DNA of 64,000 nucleotides from Paenibacillus thalictri (GTDB lineage: Bacteria > Bacillota > Bacilli > Paenibacillales > NBRC-103111). Shown piece after piece: positions 27,161 through 36,945 of this stretch. Location of the stretch: positions 407,390 to 471,389 of the forward strand of contig NZ_SIRE01000005.1 of the NCBI RefSeq assembly GCF_004307995.1, read 5' to 3'. Under the pieces are notes generated by a model that was not told the origin of the DNA, searched no databases, and saw only the letters and a list, made by a program, of their open reading frames with translations. Position 1 is the first letter of the stretch. Each line of letters begins with the position of its first letter. The position numbers and the translations under genes are program-made.

Positions 27161-27292
27161 TTTGAGAAGTCTCCTTTTTGGTTTAAATTTTCATACTCAT
27201 GAATAAGTCGAATGAGTTAGAAGGATTTTTACATTATTTCTTCATTTTCTTATGCTAAACTAGTAGTAATCCTATTAAAAAGGAGCTGCAGC

Positions 27293-28651
27293 ATGTCGCA
27301 TATACCTTATATCGAATCCGGTTCATATCCCGTGCGGCTGGGAAATACCGTGCGGCCTCTTGTGGACAGCGCCCCCACGTTCCGTCGCATATGTGAGGCA
27401 ATTGAAGGAGCACGGCAGAGCGTGTGGCTGTCCATCACTTTTATGGATCCCGAATTTCAAATGCCGGATCAACGAGGCTCCATATTGGATGTATTGGACC
27501 GGGCCGCCGAAAGCGGACTTGATGTTCGCATCATGTTCTGGCGTCCAAATCCGGAGAGCAGCGGGTATGGTCAAGCTTTCGCAGGCTCTAGCGCCGAGCG
27601 GGACATGCTTGCCGCTCGTGGTTCGAAGTTCCGGGCACGTTGGGACCGCGCATATGGCCGGTATTGCCAACATCAAAAAATATGGCTTATCGATGCCGGG
27701 GCACCGTCCGAAACGACGTTTGTCGGCGGGATCAACCCGACCTTCAAAACGTTTGAGCCTGGACACAAAGGGGAGGGGCATCGACATGACGTTTATGTCG
27801 AAGTGACAGGCCCGTCTGCAACCGATGTTCACCATAATTTCGTCCAGCGATGGAACGAAGCCAGTGAACGGATGGAAGCGGACGGAGTGTGGGGTCACAA
27901 TAGCGAAGACGATCTGCCTTTTCCTGAACAAGTATCCGCTTCATGCGGAAATACCCCGGTGCAGATTCAAAGGAATATATATGCCGACCGGTACCGTCAG
28001 AGTTATGCGGCACCCGGGAGTTCCGCTATGGATATAGCGGCCGGCGAGCATTCCATTACCGAGCAATACATACTAGCAATTGATGCTGCGCGCCGCACGA
28101 TCTACATTGAAAATCAGGCGCTACCGATTCCGGACATTGCCGTCAAATTGGAAGACGCGCTTAAACGCGGCGTAGATATTGTGCTGCTAGTTCCGGCCGA
28201 ACCGGAAAATCATGTGCGTGAAGCTCGTCGCGATCCGGCCCGCAAAGGATATTTTGATCATATTGAGGCGCTTGGCCGTTACGAGAATTTTACGCTTGCC
28301 GGCATAGCGGGACCAAATGAGCAGGGGGGACGCAGCAGCATTTACGTACACGCCAAAATCATGCTAGTCGATGACGAATGGGTCACAATCGGCTCCTGCA
28401 ACCTGCACGCGAATTCGCTGATCGGCCATTCCGAGATGAACGCTGCGATATGGGATTCCCATATGGTGCAGGCGTTTCGCCGTCAGCTGTTTCTCGAACA
28501 CCTGGCACAAGACACGAAGGAAATGAGTGATCGCCAGGCACTTCGTCTGTATCGCAGCATCGCTCATGAAAACAAGCTCAAAGGTTTACGCGGCGACTAC
28601 GATTGGGAAGGGCTTGCATTTACGATAGATCCCAAAACATATGGTGAATAA
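27293..28651 (+). CDS. Phospholipase D-family protein (cardiolipin synthase-like)
   Basis: 452-aa protein with two HKD motifs: H127-Q-K129...D134 (HQKIWLID) and H353-A-K355 (HAKIMLVDDEWVTIGSCNLH). Each is followed by the conserved Gly/Ser-Asn segment (VGGINP, GSCNLHANS). No transmembrane helix or signal peptide is visible, unlike classical cardiolipin synthases, so a soluble phosphatidyltransferase or phospholipase is likely. AAGGAG precedes the ATG. It is a single gene ended by a terminator. Confidence 0.9.
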   Translation: MSHIPYIESGSYPVRLGNTVRPLVDSAPTFRRICEAIEGARQSVWLSITFMDPEFQMPDQRGSILDVLDRAAESGLDVRIMFWRPNPESSGYGQAFAGSSAERDMLAARGSKFRARWDRAYGRYCQHQKIWLIDAGAPSETTFVGGINPTFKTFEPGHKGEGHRHDVYVEVTGPSATDVHHNFVQRWNEASERMEADGVWGHNSEDDLPFPEQVSASCGNTPVQIQRNIYADRYRQSYAAPGSSAMDIAAGEHSITEQYILAIDAARRTIYIENQALPIPDIAVKLEDALKRGVDIVLLVPAEPENHVREARRDPARKGYFDHIEALGRYENFTLAGIAGPNEQGGRSSIYVHAKIMLVDDEWVTIGSCNLHANSLIGHSEMNAAIWDSHMVQAFRRQLFLEHLAQDTKEMSDRQALRLYRSIAHENKLKGLRGDYDWEGLAFTIDPKTYGE

Positions 28652-28693
28652 ATCGGCTTATAGACGATGCCGAGCTGCCGCTGAAATAGAAGG

Positions 28694-28737
28694 AAAGGAA
28701 CTTGCTCATCAAAAAGGATGTGCAGGTTCCTTTTTTA
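28694..28737 (+). terminator. Rho-independent terminator after the PLD gene
   Basis: Stem AAAGGAACTTGC / GTGCAGGTTCCTTT with a T6 tail. Confidence 0.8.
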
Positions 28738-28799
28738 ATTTAAATAGTCCACATACCGGTTCACGGCTACAGAAGAGAGCGGAAAGGGGGCTGCTTTTT

Positions 28800-28828
28800 T
28801 TGAACATAAAGCGCTTTTTTGCTATAAT
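28800..28828 (+). promoter_or_regulatory. Sigma-A promoter of the tyrosine recombinase gene
   Basis: TTGAAC, 17-bp spacer, TATAAT. Transcription would start at about 28835, inside the long palindrome that follows. Confidence 0.75.
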
Positions 28829-28829
28829 A

Positions 28830-28861
28830 AAATTGCATTAAATCTATATTTAATGCAATTT
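28830..28861. promoter_or_regulatory. Perfect 14-bp-arm palindrome at the recombinase promoter
   Basis: Arms AAATTGCATTAAAT and ATTTAATGCAATTT around a 4-nt centre CTAT. It begins directly after the -10 box and ends 31 bp before the recombinase ATG. It could be an operator for self-repression, or a crossover site (read as 11-bp arms around an 8-bp centre it also fits tyrosine-recombinase geometry). Confidence 0.7.
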
Positions 28862-28892
28862 CAGTTTAAAACGATCGGATAGGTGCTTTTTG

Positions 28893-29822
28893 ATGATAGA
28901 TATGGCAACTTTAGAGCATTACGAGCAGGAGCTGGAGTTATTTTTGGTCTATATGAAGGACCGTGAGTATTCAAAAGACACGCAAAAAGGATATATGCAC
29001 GACATCAAGCACTTTTTGAGCAGCTTGAAAGGAAAGCAGCTATCCGAAGTGACTCCGATTCAAGTGATGCATCATCTAACGTCCATTCGTGAGACGGGAG
29101 CTGGCGCCCGATACCGGAATAGAAGCCAATCGGCAATCCGGTTATTGTTTAAAGTGATGATTAAATTTCATGTTTGCACTAACAATCCTGCATTGGATAT
29201 CGAAAAAGCTAAAATTGAGAAAAACCGGAAACCAACCTTCTTGGAAAAGCAAATCTTGGATGCGTGCACACAAATGATCAGCAGCAAATATATGATTCGC
29301 GATGTGGCGATTGTTGCTTTGATGGCTTATGCCGGACTGCGGGTTAGCGAAATCGTGCGCTTGAACACATTTGATTTCAGATACGAAAGCGCTGAGATCG
29401 CTGTATTTGGTAAAGGCGATAAATGGCGGTATATCCCGCTTCCTCAAGAGATCGGCGAGTTTCTTCAAGAGTACTTGTCGCACAGAATACGGCCGCGCAA
29501 CAAAAAAGATGAGATGGCTTTTTTTGTTTCTCAATTTGGGCGCCGAATCAGCAAAAGGATGGTTCAGACGATAGCCGAAAAAACGTTCGCCGCTTTACTC
29601 GCGGAATATCCGCAGCTTCAAGGCGTGCAATTATCCGCACATAAACTAAGGCATTCATTTGCTACCGATTTGCTGCGAAACGGCACCGATATACGGACCG
29701 TGCAGGAATTGCTTGGCCATGAGGACATCTCGACAACGCAAATTTATACGCATGTATTTGATGAGACCAAAAAGCAAGCCATGAGCAACGTGCGGCCGGT
29801 GCTGCCGAAATTGGCGAAATAA
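28893..29822 (+). CDS. Tyrosine recombinase/integrase, XerC/XerD-like
   Basis: 309-aa recombinase with a complete catalytic set: R150 (YAGLRVSEIV), K174 (GKGDKWR), H250 and R253 (HKLRHSFATDL), H276 (LLGHEDISTTQIYTHV) and nucleophile Y285. The N-terminal SAM-like core-binding domain covers about 1-100. Length is close to XerC/XerD (about 295-300) rather than phage integrases with an arm-binding domain. ATG 28893 is used; a TTG directly before it is possible. The gene has its own promoter and palindrome upstream, and a terminator and dif-like site 4 downstream, so it forms a compact single-gene unit. Confidence 0.93.
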   Translation: MIDMATLEHYEQELELFLVYMKDREYSKDTQKGYMHDIKHFLSSLKGKQLSEVTPIQVMHHLTSIRETGAGARYRNRSQSAIRLLFKVMIKFHVCTNNPALDIEKAKIEKNRKPTFLEKQILDACTQMISSKYMIRDVAIVALMAYAGLRVSEIVRLNTFDFRYESAEIAVFGKGDKWRYIPLPQEIGEFLQEYLSHRIRPRNKKDEMAFFVSQFGRRISKRMVQTIAEKTFAALLAEYPQLQGVQLSAHKLRHSFATDLLRNGTDIRTVQELLGHEDISTTQIYTHVFDETKKQAMSNVRPVLPKLAK

Positions 29823-29836
29823 AAAGCTTGCTCCGG

Positions 29837-29862
29837 AAAACCTTGTATATCAAGGTTTTTTG
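29837..29862 (+). terminator. Rho-independent terminator after the recombinase
   Basis: Stem AAAACCTTG / CAAGGTTTT with a short loop and continuing T residues, 15 bp after the stop. Confidence 0.85.
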
Positions 29863-29912
29863 CTTTTCTACGAACCTGTCTTCGCGAAAGAGGCAAGAGG
29901 GCGGCTGCTAAA

Positions 29913-29940
29913 AGTATACATAATATATGTTATGTATACT
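29913..29940. other. dif-like 11-6-11 palindrome, site 4
   Basis: Left arm AGTATACATAA, centre TATATG, right arm TTATGTATACT. The two arms are perfect inverted repeats of each other. It lies 91 bp after the recombinase stop, beyond its terminator, and before the convergent AraC gene. No -10 box is seen at the offset found for sites 1 and 2. Confidence 0.6.
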
Positions 29941-30046
29941 TGTTCGTTTATTTTGGCGGAATGAGAAAAATGTTGTCCGGTGCCTCTTTCGCTCTTATTA
30001 AGTGAGTGTCCTCACGAGAATTTGATCTTTATTCCTCTCTGTTCGC

Positions 30047-30946
30047 TCATATGCCTTCTTTTAACCGCTTTATGTCCGCTTTGGGAGGAAAGCCAAACAT
30101 ACGAGAATATTCACGACTAAACTGGGATGTACTTTCATATCCAACTCGAAATGCGACATCAGCAGCATCAGTTGATTCGGACAATAACAACCGCCGCGCT
30201 TCCTGCAACCTGATTTGTTTTTGGAACTGAATGGGGCTCATAGCAGTTATATCTTTGAAATGTCTATGAAATGTCGAAACACTCATATTCACTTTTTCCG
30301 CAAGCTTCTCAATCCGAAATGACTTATCATAGTTATTCGTGATATGCTCGATAGCCTCTTTTATTTGAGAGGCAGAGCTGCCCTCTATTACAATCTGTTC
30401 CAGCGCAACCCCATTCTGCCCCTGCAAAACCCGATAGAGAATTTCCTTTATAAACAGCGGCGCAAGTATTGGGATATCCTGTGGAGATTCTAACAAACGA
30501 ACCAACCTCATTACTGCGTCCAGCAAAGATAACTCCAATCGACTAACAAACATCCCCCGCTTAACATCCTCTTTCGCACCTACGCGGATTTCAGAATCAT
30601 TTAAAATCTCTAGGATTTGATTAGCCGAAAATTCAAGTCTAAAACCCAAATACGGAACATCAAAAGAGGCTTCAGTGATTTGGGCAGTAACCGGCAGGTT
30701 TACGGATGCAATAAGATATTCCGCAGGGCTGTACTTATAGCGCTCCTGTGCCAACCAAACCTCTTTTGCCCCTTGGGCCACGATACAAAACGAAGGTTTG
30801 TAAACTCCATAACTTGGTCCAGACATATTAGAGCGACGAATGAAAAATAAAGACGGAATGGCAGTTGCGTAAACACCGTCTCCATTTACGTGACGCTTAA
30901 TGATCTCCACGAGCTCGTTTTGCTGCTTATATATCCGTTCAGCCAT
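30047..30946 (-). CDS. AraC-family regulator, YqhC-like
   Basis: 299-aa regulator with an N-terminal AraC_N ligand domain (PSYGVYKPSFCIVAQGAKEV) and two C-terminal helix-turn-helix motifs (IEKLAEKVNMSVSTFHRHFK, DAADVAFRVGYESTSQFSRE). The domain type is that of E. coli YqhC, which activates aldehyde-reducing genes including an aldo-keto reductase. Here it is divergent from three aldo-keto reductases with a 251-bp intergenic region, so the same role (aldehyde-responsive activation) is a good inference. Confidence 0.92.
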   Translation of the reverse strand: MAERIYKQQNELVEIIKRHVNGDGVYATAIPSLFFIRRSNMSGPSYGVYKPSFCIVAQGAKEVWLAQERYKYSPAEYLIASVNLPVTAQITEASFDVPYLGFRLEFSANQILEILNDSEIRVGAKEDVKRGMFVSRLELSLLDAVMRLVRLLESPQDIPILAPLFIKEILYRVLQGQNGVALEQIVIEGSSASQIKEAIEHITNNYDKSFRIEKLAEKVNMSVSTFHRHFKDITAMSPIQFQKQIRLQEARRLLLSESTDAADVAFRVGYESTSQFSREYSRMFGFPPKADIKRLKEGI

Positions 30947-31185
30947 AAAATCCTCCTTATTCCTAAAACCTTGGTCTTTTCAGTATAAAGCATACTTACG
31001 TGTTTTTTAAGTTGTTGTGAGAGAATTAGGCAATCATTTGACATGATTAGGCTTAAGGTCTTCTATTCTTTGTTGCATAATAAAAAATATGAAGGGACAG
31101 TCGACTTCCGTTCGACGAATTGACGGTTGCACTTCAGAGAAAAGTAATGAACAGGTAGTTTTACACAAATTTTAAAGATACTTAA

Positions 31186-32049
<864 letters not shown>

Positions 32050-32098
32050 CGTTCCTGTATGAACGAAAAAATAATATTTGAAAGCGAGGAACAATCAA

Positions 32099-33079
32099 AT
32101 GGAATATGTGAAACTTGGAAATACCGGGATGGATGTATCGCGGCTTTGCCTTGGCTGTATGAGCTTTGGTGTAGCAGAGAGGTGGCACCATCCATGGGTG
32201 CTCGATGAGGAGCGAAGTCGTATTATTATAAAAAGAGCTCTTGAATTAGGTGTTAATTTTTTTGACACGGCGAATGTGTATGCGGACGGAACAAGCGAGG
32301 AAATCGTTGGAAAGGCATTAAGGGACTATGCTAATCGTGATGAAATTGTCCTCGCGACAAAGGTTTATCACCGCATGCATAAAGGTCCGAATGGCGCAGG
32401 TCTTTCCCGAAAAGCAATCATGAGTGAAATTGATAAAAGCCTTAAGAGACTGGGAACCGATTATGTAGATCTTTATCAAATACACCGTTGGGACTATCAA
32501 ACACCGATCGAAGAAACTATGGAAGCATTACATGATGTTGTGAAGGCTGGGAAGGCAAGATACATTGGTGCTTCTGCCATGTACGCATGGCAATTTCTGA
32601 AGGCGTTGCATGTAGCTGAGAAAAATGGATGGCCCCGGTTTATATCGATGCAAAATCATCTCAACCTCATGTACCGTGAGGAAGAAAGGGAGATGCTGCC
32701 GCTTTGTAAAGAAGAAAAAATCGGTGTGATTCCGTATAGCCCTCTTGCCAAAGGAAGACTAACGCGTGATTGGGAGGAAAAGACACATCGTTCTGAAACT
32801 GATCAAGTGCAAAAGTCCCAATATGATCCTACTATAAATTCCGATCGATTGGTTGTAAAGCAGGTTGCCGCTATCGCGGAAAAACGAGGCGTTCCTCGGG
32901 CCAACATCGCACTTGCTTGGATATTGCAGAAGGAACCGGTTACAGCTCCCGTTATCGGTGCTACGAAAATGTCTCATCTCGAAGATGCAGTCGCTGCTCT
33001 TTCGATTACATTAACACCTGAAGAAGTTGCAGCATTAGAACAGCCGTATGTTGCTCATCCGATAATTGGCTTTCAGTGA
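32099..33079 (+). CDS. Aldo/keto reductase, YajO type
   Basis: 326-aa reductase with tetrad D56, Y61, K88 and H129 and the subgroup stretches LCLGCMSFG and RWDYQTPIEETMEALHDVVK. ATG 32099 follows GCGAGGA. It is 49 bp after the preceding gene, consistent with one transcript. It shares only general family similarity with its neighbours, so the three are not recent duplicates. Confidence 0.92.
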   Translation: MEYVKLGNTGMDVSRLCLGCMSFGVAERWHHPWVLDEERSRIIIKRALELGVNFFDTANVYADGTSEEIVGKALRDYANRDEIVLATKVYHRMHKGPNGAGLSRKAIMSEIDKSLKRLGTDYVDLYQIHRWDYQTPIEETMEALHDVVKAGKARYIGASAMYAWQFLKALHVAEKNGWPRFISMQNHLNLMYREEEREMLPLCKEEKIGVIPYSPLAKGRLTRDWEEKTHRSETDQVQKSQYDPTINSDRLVVKQVAAIAEKRGVPRANIALAWILQKEPVTAPVIGATKMSHLEDAVAALSITLTPEEVAALEQPYVAHPIIGFQ

Positions 33080-33194
33080 AACTTGAAATCCAGTGTCTAT
33101 CAGAACAAATGGGCCGAAATCATTATCTACGACACTGATCGCAAAAAACATCCAATATATGAATGCCTGTACATCGGGAAAAGGAGTAAATCAA

Positions 33195-34196
33195 ATGGAA
33201 ATTCGTTCACTGGGGCAAACGGGACTAAAAGTAACGAACTTGTGTGTCGGTACGATGACATTTGGCAACCAAGCGGACAAACAAACCTCCTTTAAGATAC
33301 TCGACAAGGCTTTTACTGCCGGTGTGAATTTTATAGATACGGCAGATGTGTACCCCATTGGGAGGCAATCGGCTGAAATAGCAGGTACAACCGAGTCAAT
33401 TATCGGGGAATGGCTGCAAGGAAAACGAGACAAAATGGTTCTTGCAACCAAGTGTTTTGGCGCGATGGGAGATGGTCCAAATGATCAGGGGTTGAGTAGG
33501 AAGCATATCATGACCGCTGTCGAGGACAGTCTTCGTCGTCTCAAAACGGATTATCTTGATCTTTATCAAGCGCATCAATTCGACCTTAATACACCAATGG
33601 ACGAAACGTTGCGTGCATTAGACGATCTCGTTGAGCAAGGTAAAGTCCGATATATCGGTGTATCGAATTGGCGTTCTTGGCAAGTATCGAAGGCAAACGG
33701 AATTGCCGACAGAAAAAATTATAACCGCATTGCGAGTATTCAGCCGCGCTATAATCTGTTGTTTCGAATGATTGAGGATGATTTGATTCCGATGGCTCTT
33801 GACGAAGGAATTGGCGTCATATGCTACAATCCATTAGCGGGCGGAATGTTAACGGGGCGCTATAGAAAAAATTCGAACATCGAAGAAGGAACTCGTTTCG
33901 GGCTGGGGAATAATGCAGGTTCGTTTTATCAGCAGCGCTATTGGCAAGAGGCGACGTTTAACGCGGTTGAGCGTTATCATTGCTGGTGCCAAGAACGCGA
34001 ACTTGACCCGGTCGCAACGGCTGTGCGCTGGGTTATGCAACAACAAGGAATCACCTCGGCTATTATTGGTGCGAGTCGTCCGGAGCAATTGGATGCAAGT
34101 TTACGGGCTGCAGACATGGATGCATTAACGGAACAAGAATTGGCGTGGCTCGACGGGTTATGGTTCTCATTACCTCGTCGTCGCGAGTTTAGTTAA
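33195..34196 (+). CDS. Aldo/keto reductase, third of cluster
   Basis: 333-aa reductase with tetrad D48, Y53, K86 and H127. The ATG at 33195 is preceded by AAAAGGAG; an upstream open frame to 33093 has no ribosome site. The sequence LGQTGLKVTNLCVGTMTFG and the IGRQSAEIAGTTESIIGEW insertion place it in the PdxI/YajO-like group of oxidoreductases. Followed by a terminator that ends the three-gene unit. Confidence 0.9.
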   Translation: MEIRSLGQTGLKVTNLCVGTMTFGNQADKQTSFKILDKAFTAGVNFIDTADVYPIGRQSAEIAGTTESIIGEWLQGKRDKMVLATKCFGAMGDGPNDQGLSRKHIMTAVEDSLRRLKTDYLDLYQAHQFDLNTPMDETLRALDDLVEQGKVRYIGVSNWRSWQVSKANGIADRKNYNRIASIQPRYNLLFRMIEDDLIPMALDEGIGVICYNPLAGGMLTGRYRKNSNIEEGTRFGLGNNAGSFYQQRYWQEATFNAVERYHCWCQERELDPVATAVRWVMQQQGITSAIIGASRPEQLDASLRAADMDALTEQELAWLDGLWFSLPRRREFS

Positions 34197-34218
34197 GTTC
34201 AGTTTCATGGTAATAGAA

Positions 34219-34249
34219 AGGGGCTTCCACCCAGGTGGAGCCTCTTTTT
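34219..34249 (+). terminator. Rho-independent terminator of the aldo-keto reductase cluster
   Basis: Stem GGCTTCCACC / GGTGGAGCC with a 2-nt loop and T5 tail. Confidence 0.85.
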
Positions 34250-34415
34250 CAATGAGGAAACGTGTGATTATCCATTCAAGGTACAAAGAGTACATCGGCC
34301 CGAGAATACGCACCGAGAAACAGAGCATTTCCATTTACGCAACTTTTAAATATAATAAATGCATGGAATATTGCCAAATGACAATATGATTTGTACGTTT
34401 TGTATAATAGGCCTG

Positions 34416-34429
34416 AGTGGAAGCGTTTT
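34416..34429 (+). promoter_or_regulatory. cre-like catabolite site near the transcription start
   Basis: TGGAAGCGTTTTAT partially matches the CcpA cre consensus (central AA-x-CG-x-T intact, outer positions differ). It lies 8 bp after a TATAAT at 34403-34408, so bound CcpA would repress the regulator and transporter genes downstream. Confidence 0.35.
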
Positions 34430-34452
34430 ATAAAAAGGGGAGAACAAAATCA

Positions 34453-36753
34453 ATGATCCGCAGGATGAACGCCGCAACCAACAGTTTCATATTAGCCAGA
34501 TACGCGCTGCCATTTTTCATTATTTTAATGATGTCGCTTGTGGTCGGGATTGTGACGTATGACCGGACATCTTCGGTTTTGGAAGAGGAGGTTAAATACT
34601 CCAACCAGGTGCTGTTGAAGCAAGGCATGAGCGTGCTGGATAAACGCTGGGAGTCGGTGGATGTTTTCATTCGGCGGATCACCAACGATTCCAAAGTCAC
34701 TTTGCTGCAGCTGCTCCCCAGCCCTTATAACAGCGCCAATCTGTACAGATTGATCGAAGCTCAGAATCGGCTGAAAGAATACTACACCGACAACGGACTG
34801 ATGACGGATTATTACATCTTTTTCAAAAACAACGGCTTGGTGCTCAATAATGAATTTAATTCGCCGGTGGGGGATTTTCCCGACTATGTGCATTATGTGG
34901 ATGAGAAAGACGATTATATGCGATCGCTGCTGGGAACGTATTATTATCGTCAGGTGCTTCCCGCCAAACCCGTTTTGCTCAAAGGCATCACGCAGCCGGT
35001 GATCACTTATTTGCATTCCTTTGGTTATTCCAACTATTCCAACGCGACCGTGATGGTGTTTATCGACAACCGGGAAATTGTGAAGCTATTTGACGGTTTG
35101 AATATTTCCGGCGGCTGGGCGTACATTGCGGATAAAGAAGGCAACATCATAACAAGCGTTACTGGAAAAGATGCCAAACAGACGCTGCATCCGATCCATC
35201 TGCCGGACAAAAACGGCGTGGTCAAACAAAAGATCGGCAATGAAGAACTTATCATTACATATGTAACGTCGGAATATAACGGGTGGACGTATGTCGCCGC
35301 GCAGCCGTCTCATGTCGTTTTAAGTAAAATTAACTACATTAAGAAAACCACCTTAGTCATTTTCTTTATTTTCCTTTTCATAGGCGCTGTGATCGCCGGT
35401 TATGCGGCATACCGCAACAGCAAGCCGGTGCAAGCGATTGTGCAGACGTTGTCCAAAATTCCCGCCGAACCGTTCCACCTGGGCAGCAATATATTTCGCA
35501 CCATTAACAATTCCATTTCAGCGATTATCGAAACCAACCAGGAGCTGAACATGAAGATGGAGCATCAGCTGCCGTTTTTGCGGGCATCGTTTTTTGAGCG
35601 GCTGCTTCGCGGGCAGTTTCGTTCCGGCGGCGAGATTGAGGCGGTGATGCAGCATGTCCGATTGGAGTTAAAAGGCGGCTCCTATCTGGTGGCCGTTCTG
35701 ACGTTTCCGGCGAGCATCCAGGAGTTTATTCCAAGTGAAATCGAACATCTGACGCAGAAAAAATTTCTGATCCACGAAACCGTGTCCGCGCTGATGCCGA
35801 AGGATCTGTTTTTGCATGATGTGGAGGAAGATAAAATCGCTCTTTTGTTTGCCTTTCAGGCTACCGATGCCGGGGACATTTACGCGGAGAGCGGCGCCAA
35901 ACTAAATGACATTCAGCAGCACATTTATCGCGAGCTTGGCATGGTGACGTTTATATCCGCAGGCAACCCCTATACGCAGTGGATGGATATTTCCAGATCG
36001 TTTGCGGAGGCGCAGCAGGCGCTTGTGAAAGGCCGCCATAACCGGATGGTTTGGTTTAAGGATATCCAGAAAAGCAATAACAGCTATTATTATCCAGAAA
36101 ATATGGAGCTGCGGCTCATCAACATGGTCCGCTCGGGCAACGAAGAGGACCTCGCCAGGCTGCTGAACGAGCTGCATCAGCAAAATTTTGTCGACAGAGA
36201 GCTGCCTGTGATGGTGTTAAAGGTGTTTTTGTTCGATTTCTTCGGTACGGTGCTGAAAATTTTCGAGGATACCGGACATCAAGGCGGTTTCGAAAACGCT
36301 GCAGAGTTATACGCCTTCACCGATACGATCGAAAACATCGAAAAACATTATATTAGCCTGAAGATAAGCTTGCTAACGACGTGCCGCCATGTGCATGCAC
36401 AACGAAGCGCTAAACAGATGATGTGGTTTCAGGACATCCTTGAGTTCATCGATGCCCGTTATTCCGACATGGGGCTGTGCTTGGCCATGCTCGCAGACCG
36501 GTTCAGCGTGTCCGAGACGTATTTGTCCAAATATTTTAAAGAAAGCACGGGCATTAACTTTTCCGATTACCTAGAAAACCTGAGAATAACACAGTCGAAA
36601 ACGCTGTTGCTCGAAACGCACAGGCCGGTAGGCGAGATCGCGGCGGAGGTCGGGTACGGCTCAGCGAATACATTCGGACGGGCCTTCAAACGAGTGGTAG
36701 GGCTGAGCGCCATGGCGTTCCGCGAGGCCGAGAAGGGGAAAAGCAAAAATTGA
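34453..36753 (+). CDS. Membrane-bound AraC-type regulator with extracellular sensor
   Basis: 766-aa one-component regulator. TM1 at about residues 16-38, an extracytoplasmic cache-like sensor of about 250 residues, TM2 at about 297-320, a long cytoplasmic linker, then two AraC helix-turn-helix motifs in the last 100 residues (LAMLADRFSVSETYLSKYFK, PVGEIAAEVGYGSANTFGRA). This arrangement is common in Paenibacillus next to carbohydrate importers, where it replaces a two-component pair. ATG 34453 follows AGGGGAGA. It likely activates the transporter genes at 36.9-40.4 kb and possibly the sulfatase at 40558. Confidence 0.92.
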   Translation: MIRRMNAATNSFILARYALPFFIILMMSLVVGIVTYDRTSSVLEEEVKYSNQVLLKQGMSVLDKRWESVDVFIRRITNDSKVTLLQLLPSPYNSANLYRLIEAQNRLKEYYTDNGLMTDYYIFFKNNGLVLNNEFNSPVGDFPDYVHYVDEKDDYMRSLLGTYYYRQVLPAKPVLLKGITQPVITYLHSFGYSNYSNATVMVFIDNREIVKLFDGLNISGGWAYIADKEGNIITSVTGKDAKQTLHPIHLPDKNGVVKQKIGNEELIITYVTSEYNGWTYVAAQPSHVVLSKINYIKKTTLVIFFIFLFIGAVIAGYAAYRNSKPVQAIVQTLSKIPAEPFHLGSNIFRTINNSISAIIETNQELNMKMEHQLPFLRASFFERLLRGQFRSGGEIEAVMQHVRLELKGGSYLVAVLTFPASIQEFIPSEIEHLTQKKFLIHETVSALMPKDLFLHDVEEDKIALLFAFQATDAGDIYAESGAKLNDIQQHIYRELGMVTFISAGNPYTQWMDISRSFAEAQQALVKGRHNRMVWFKDIQKSNNSYYYPENMELRLINMVRSGNEEDLARLLNELHQQNFVDRELPVMVLKVFLFDFFGTVLKIFEDTGHQGGFENAAELYAFTDTIENIEKHYISLKISLLTTCRHVHAQRSAKQMMWFQDILEFIDARYSDMGLCLAMLADRFSVSETYLSKYFKESTGINFSDYLENLRITQSKTLLLETHRPVGEIAAEVGYGSANTFGRAFKRVVGLSAMAFREAEKGKSKN

Positions 36754-36945
36754 AGAGCCGGAAAAAATTGCACAAAGCCCAATCGTAAGATTTGCACCCT
36801 CTGCAGGTACTTCCTGTTTACGCGGCCGAAAGATCTGCCTTATAATCCGAATTGACCACGGCCGGGTACATTTCATGAGGGGGAGGTCCACACGTACAAC
36901 TCCAGCTTTATAAGCCGCGCGCTTCGCGGATGGCAGCTTTATGTT

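Noticed and set aside
931..29940. Calling the four palindromes a CRISPR or simple dispersed repeat
   Set aside because: They are kilobases apart, share only arm-level symmetry, and have no spacer regularity.
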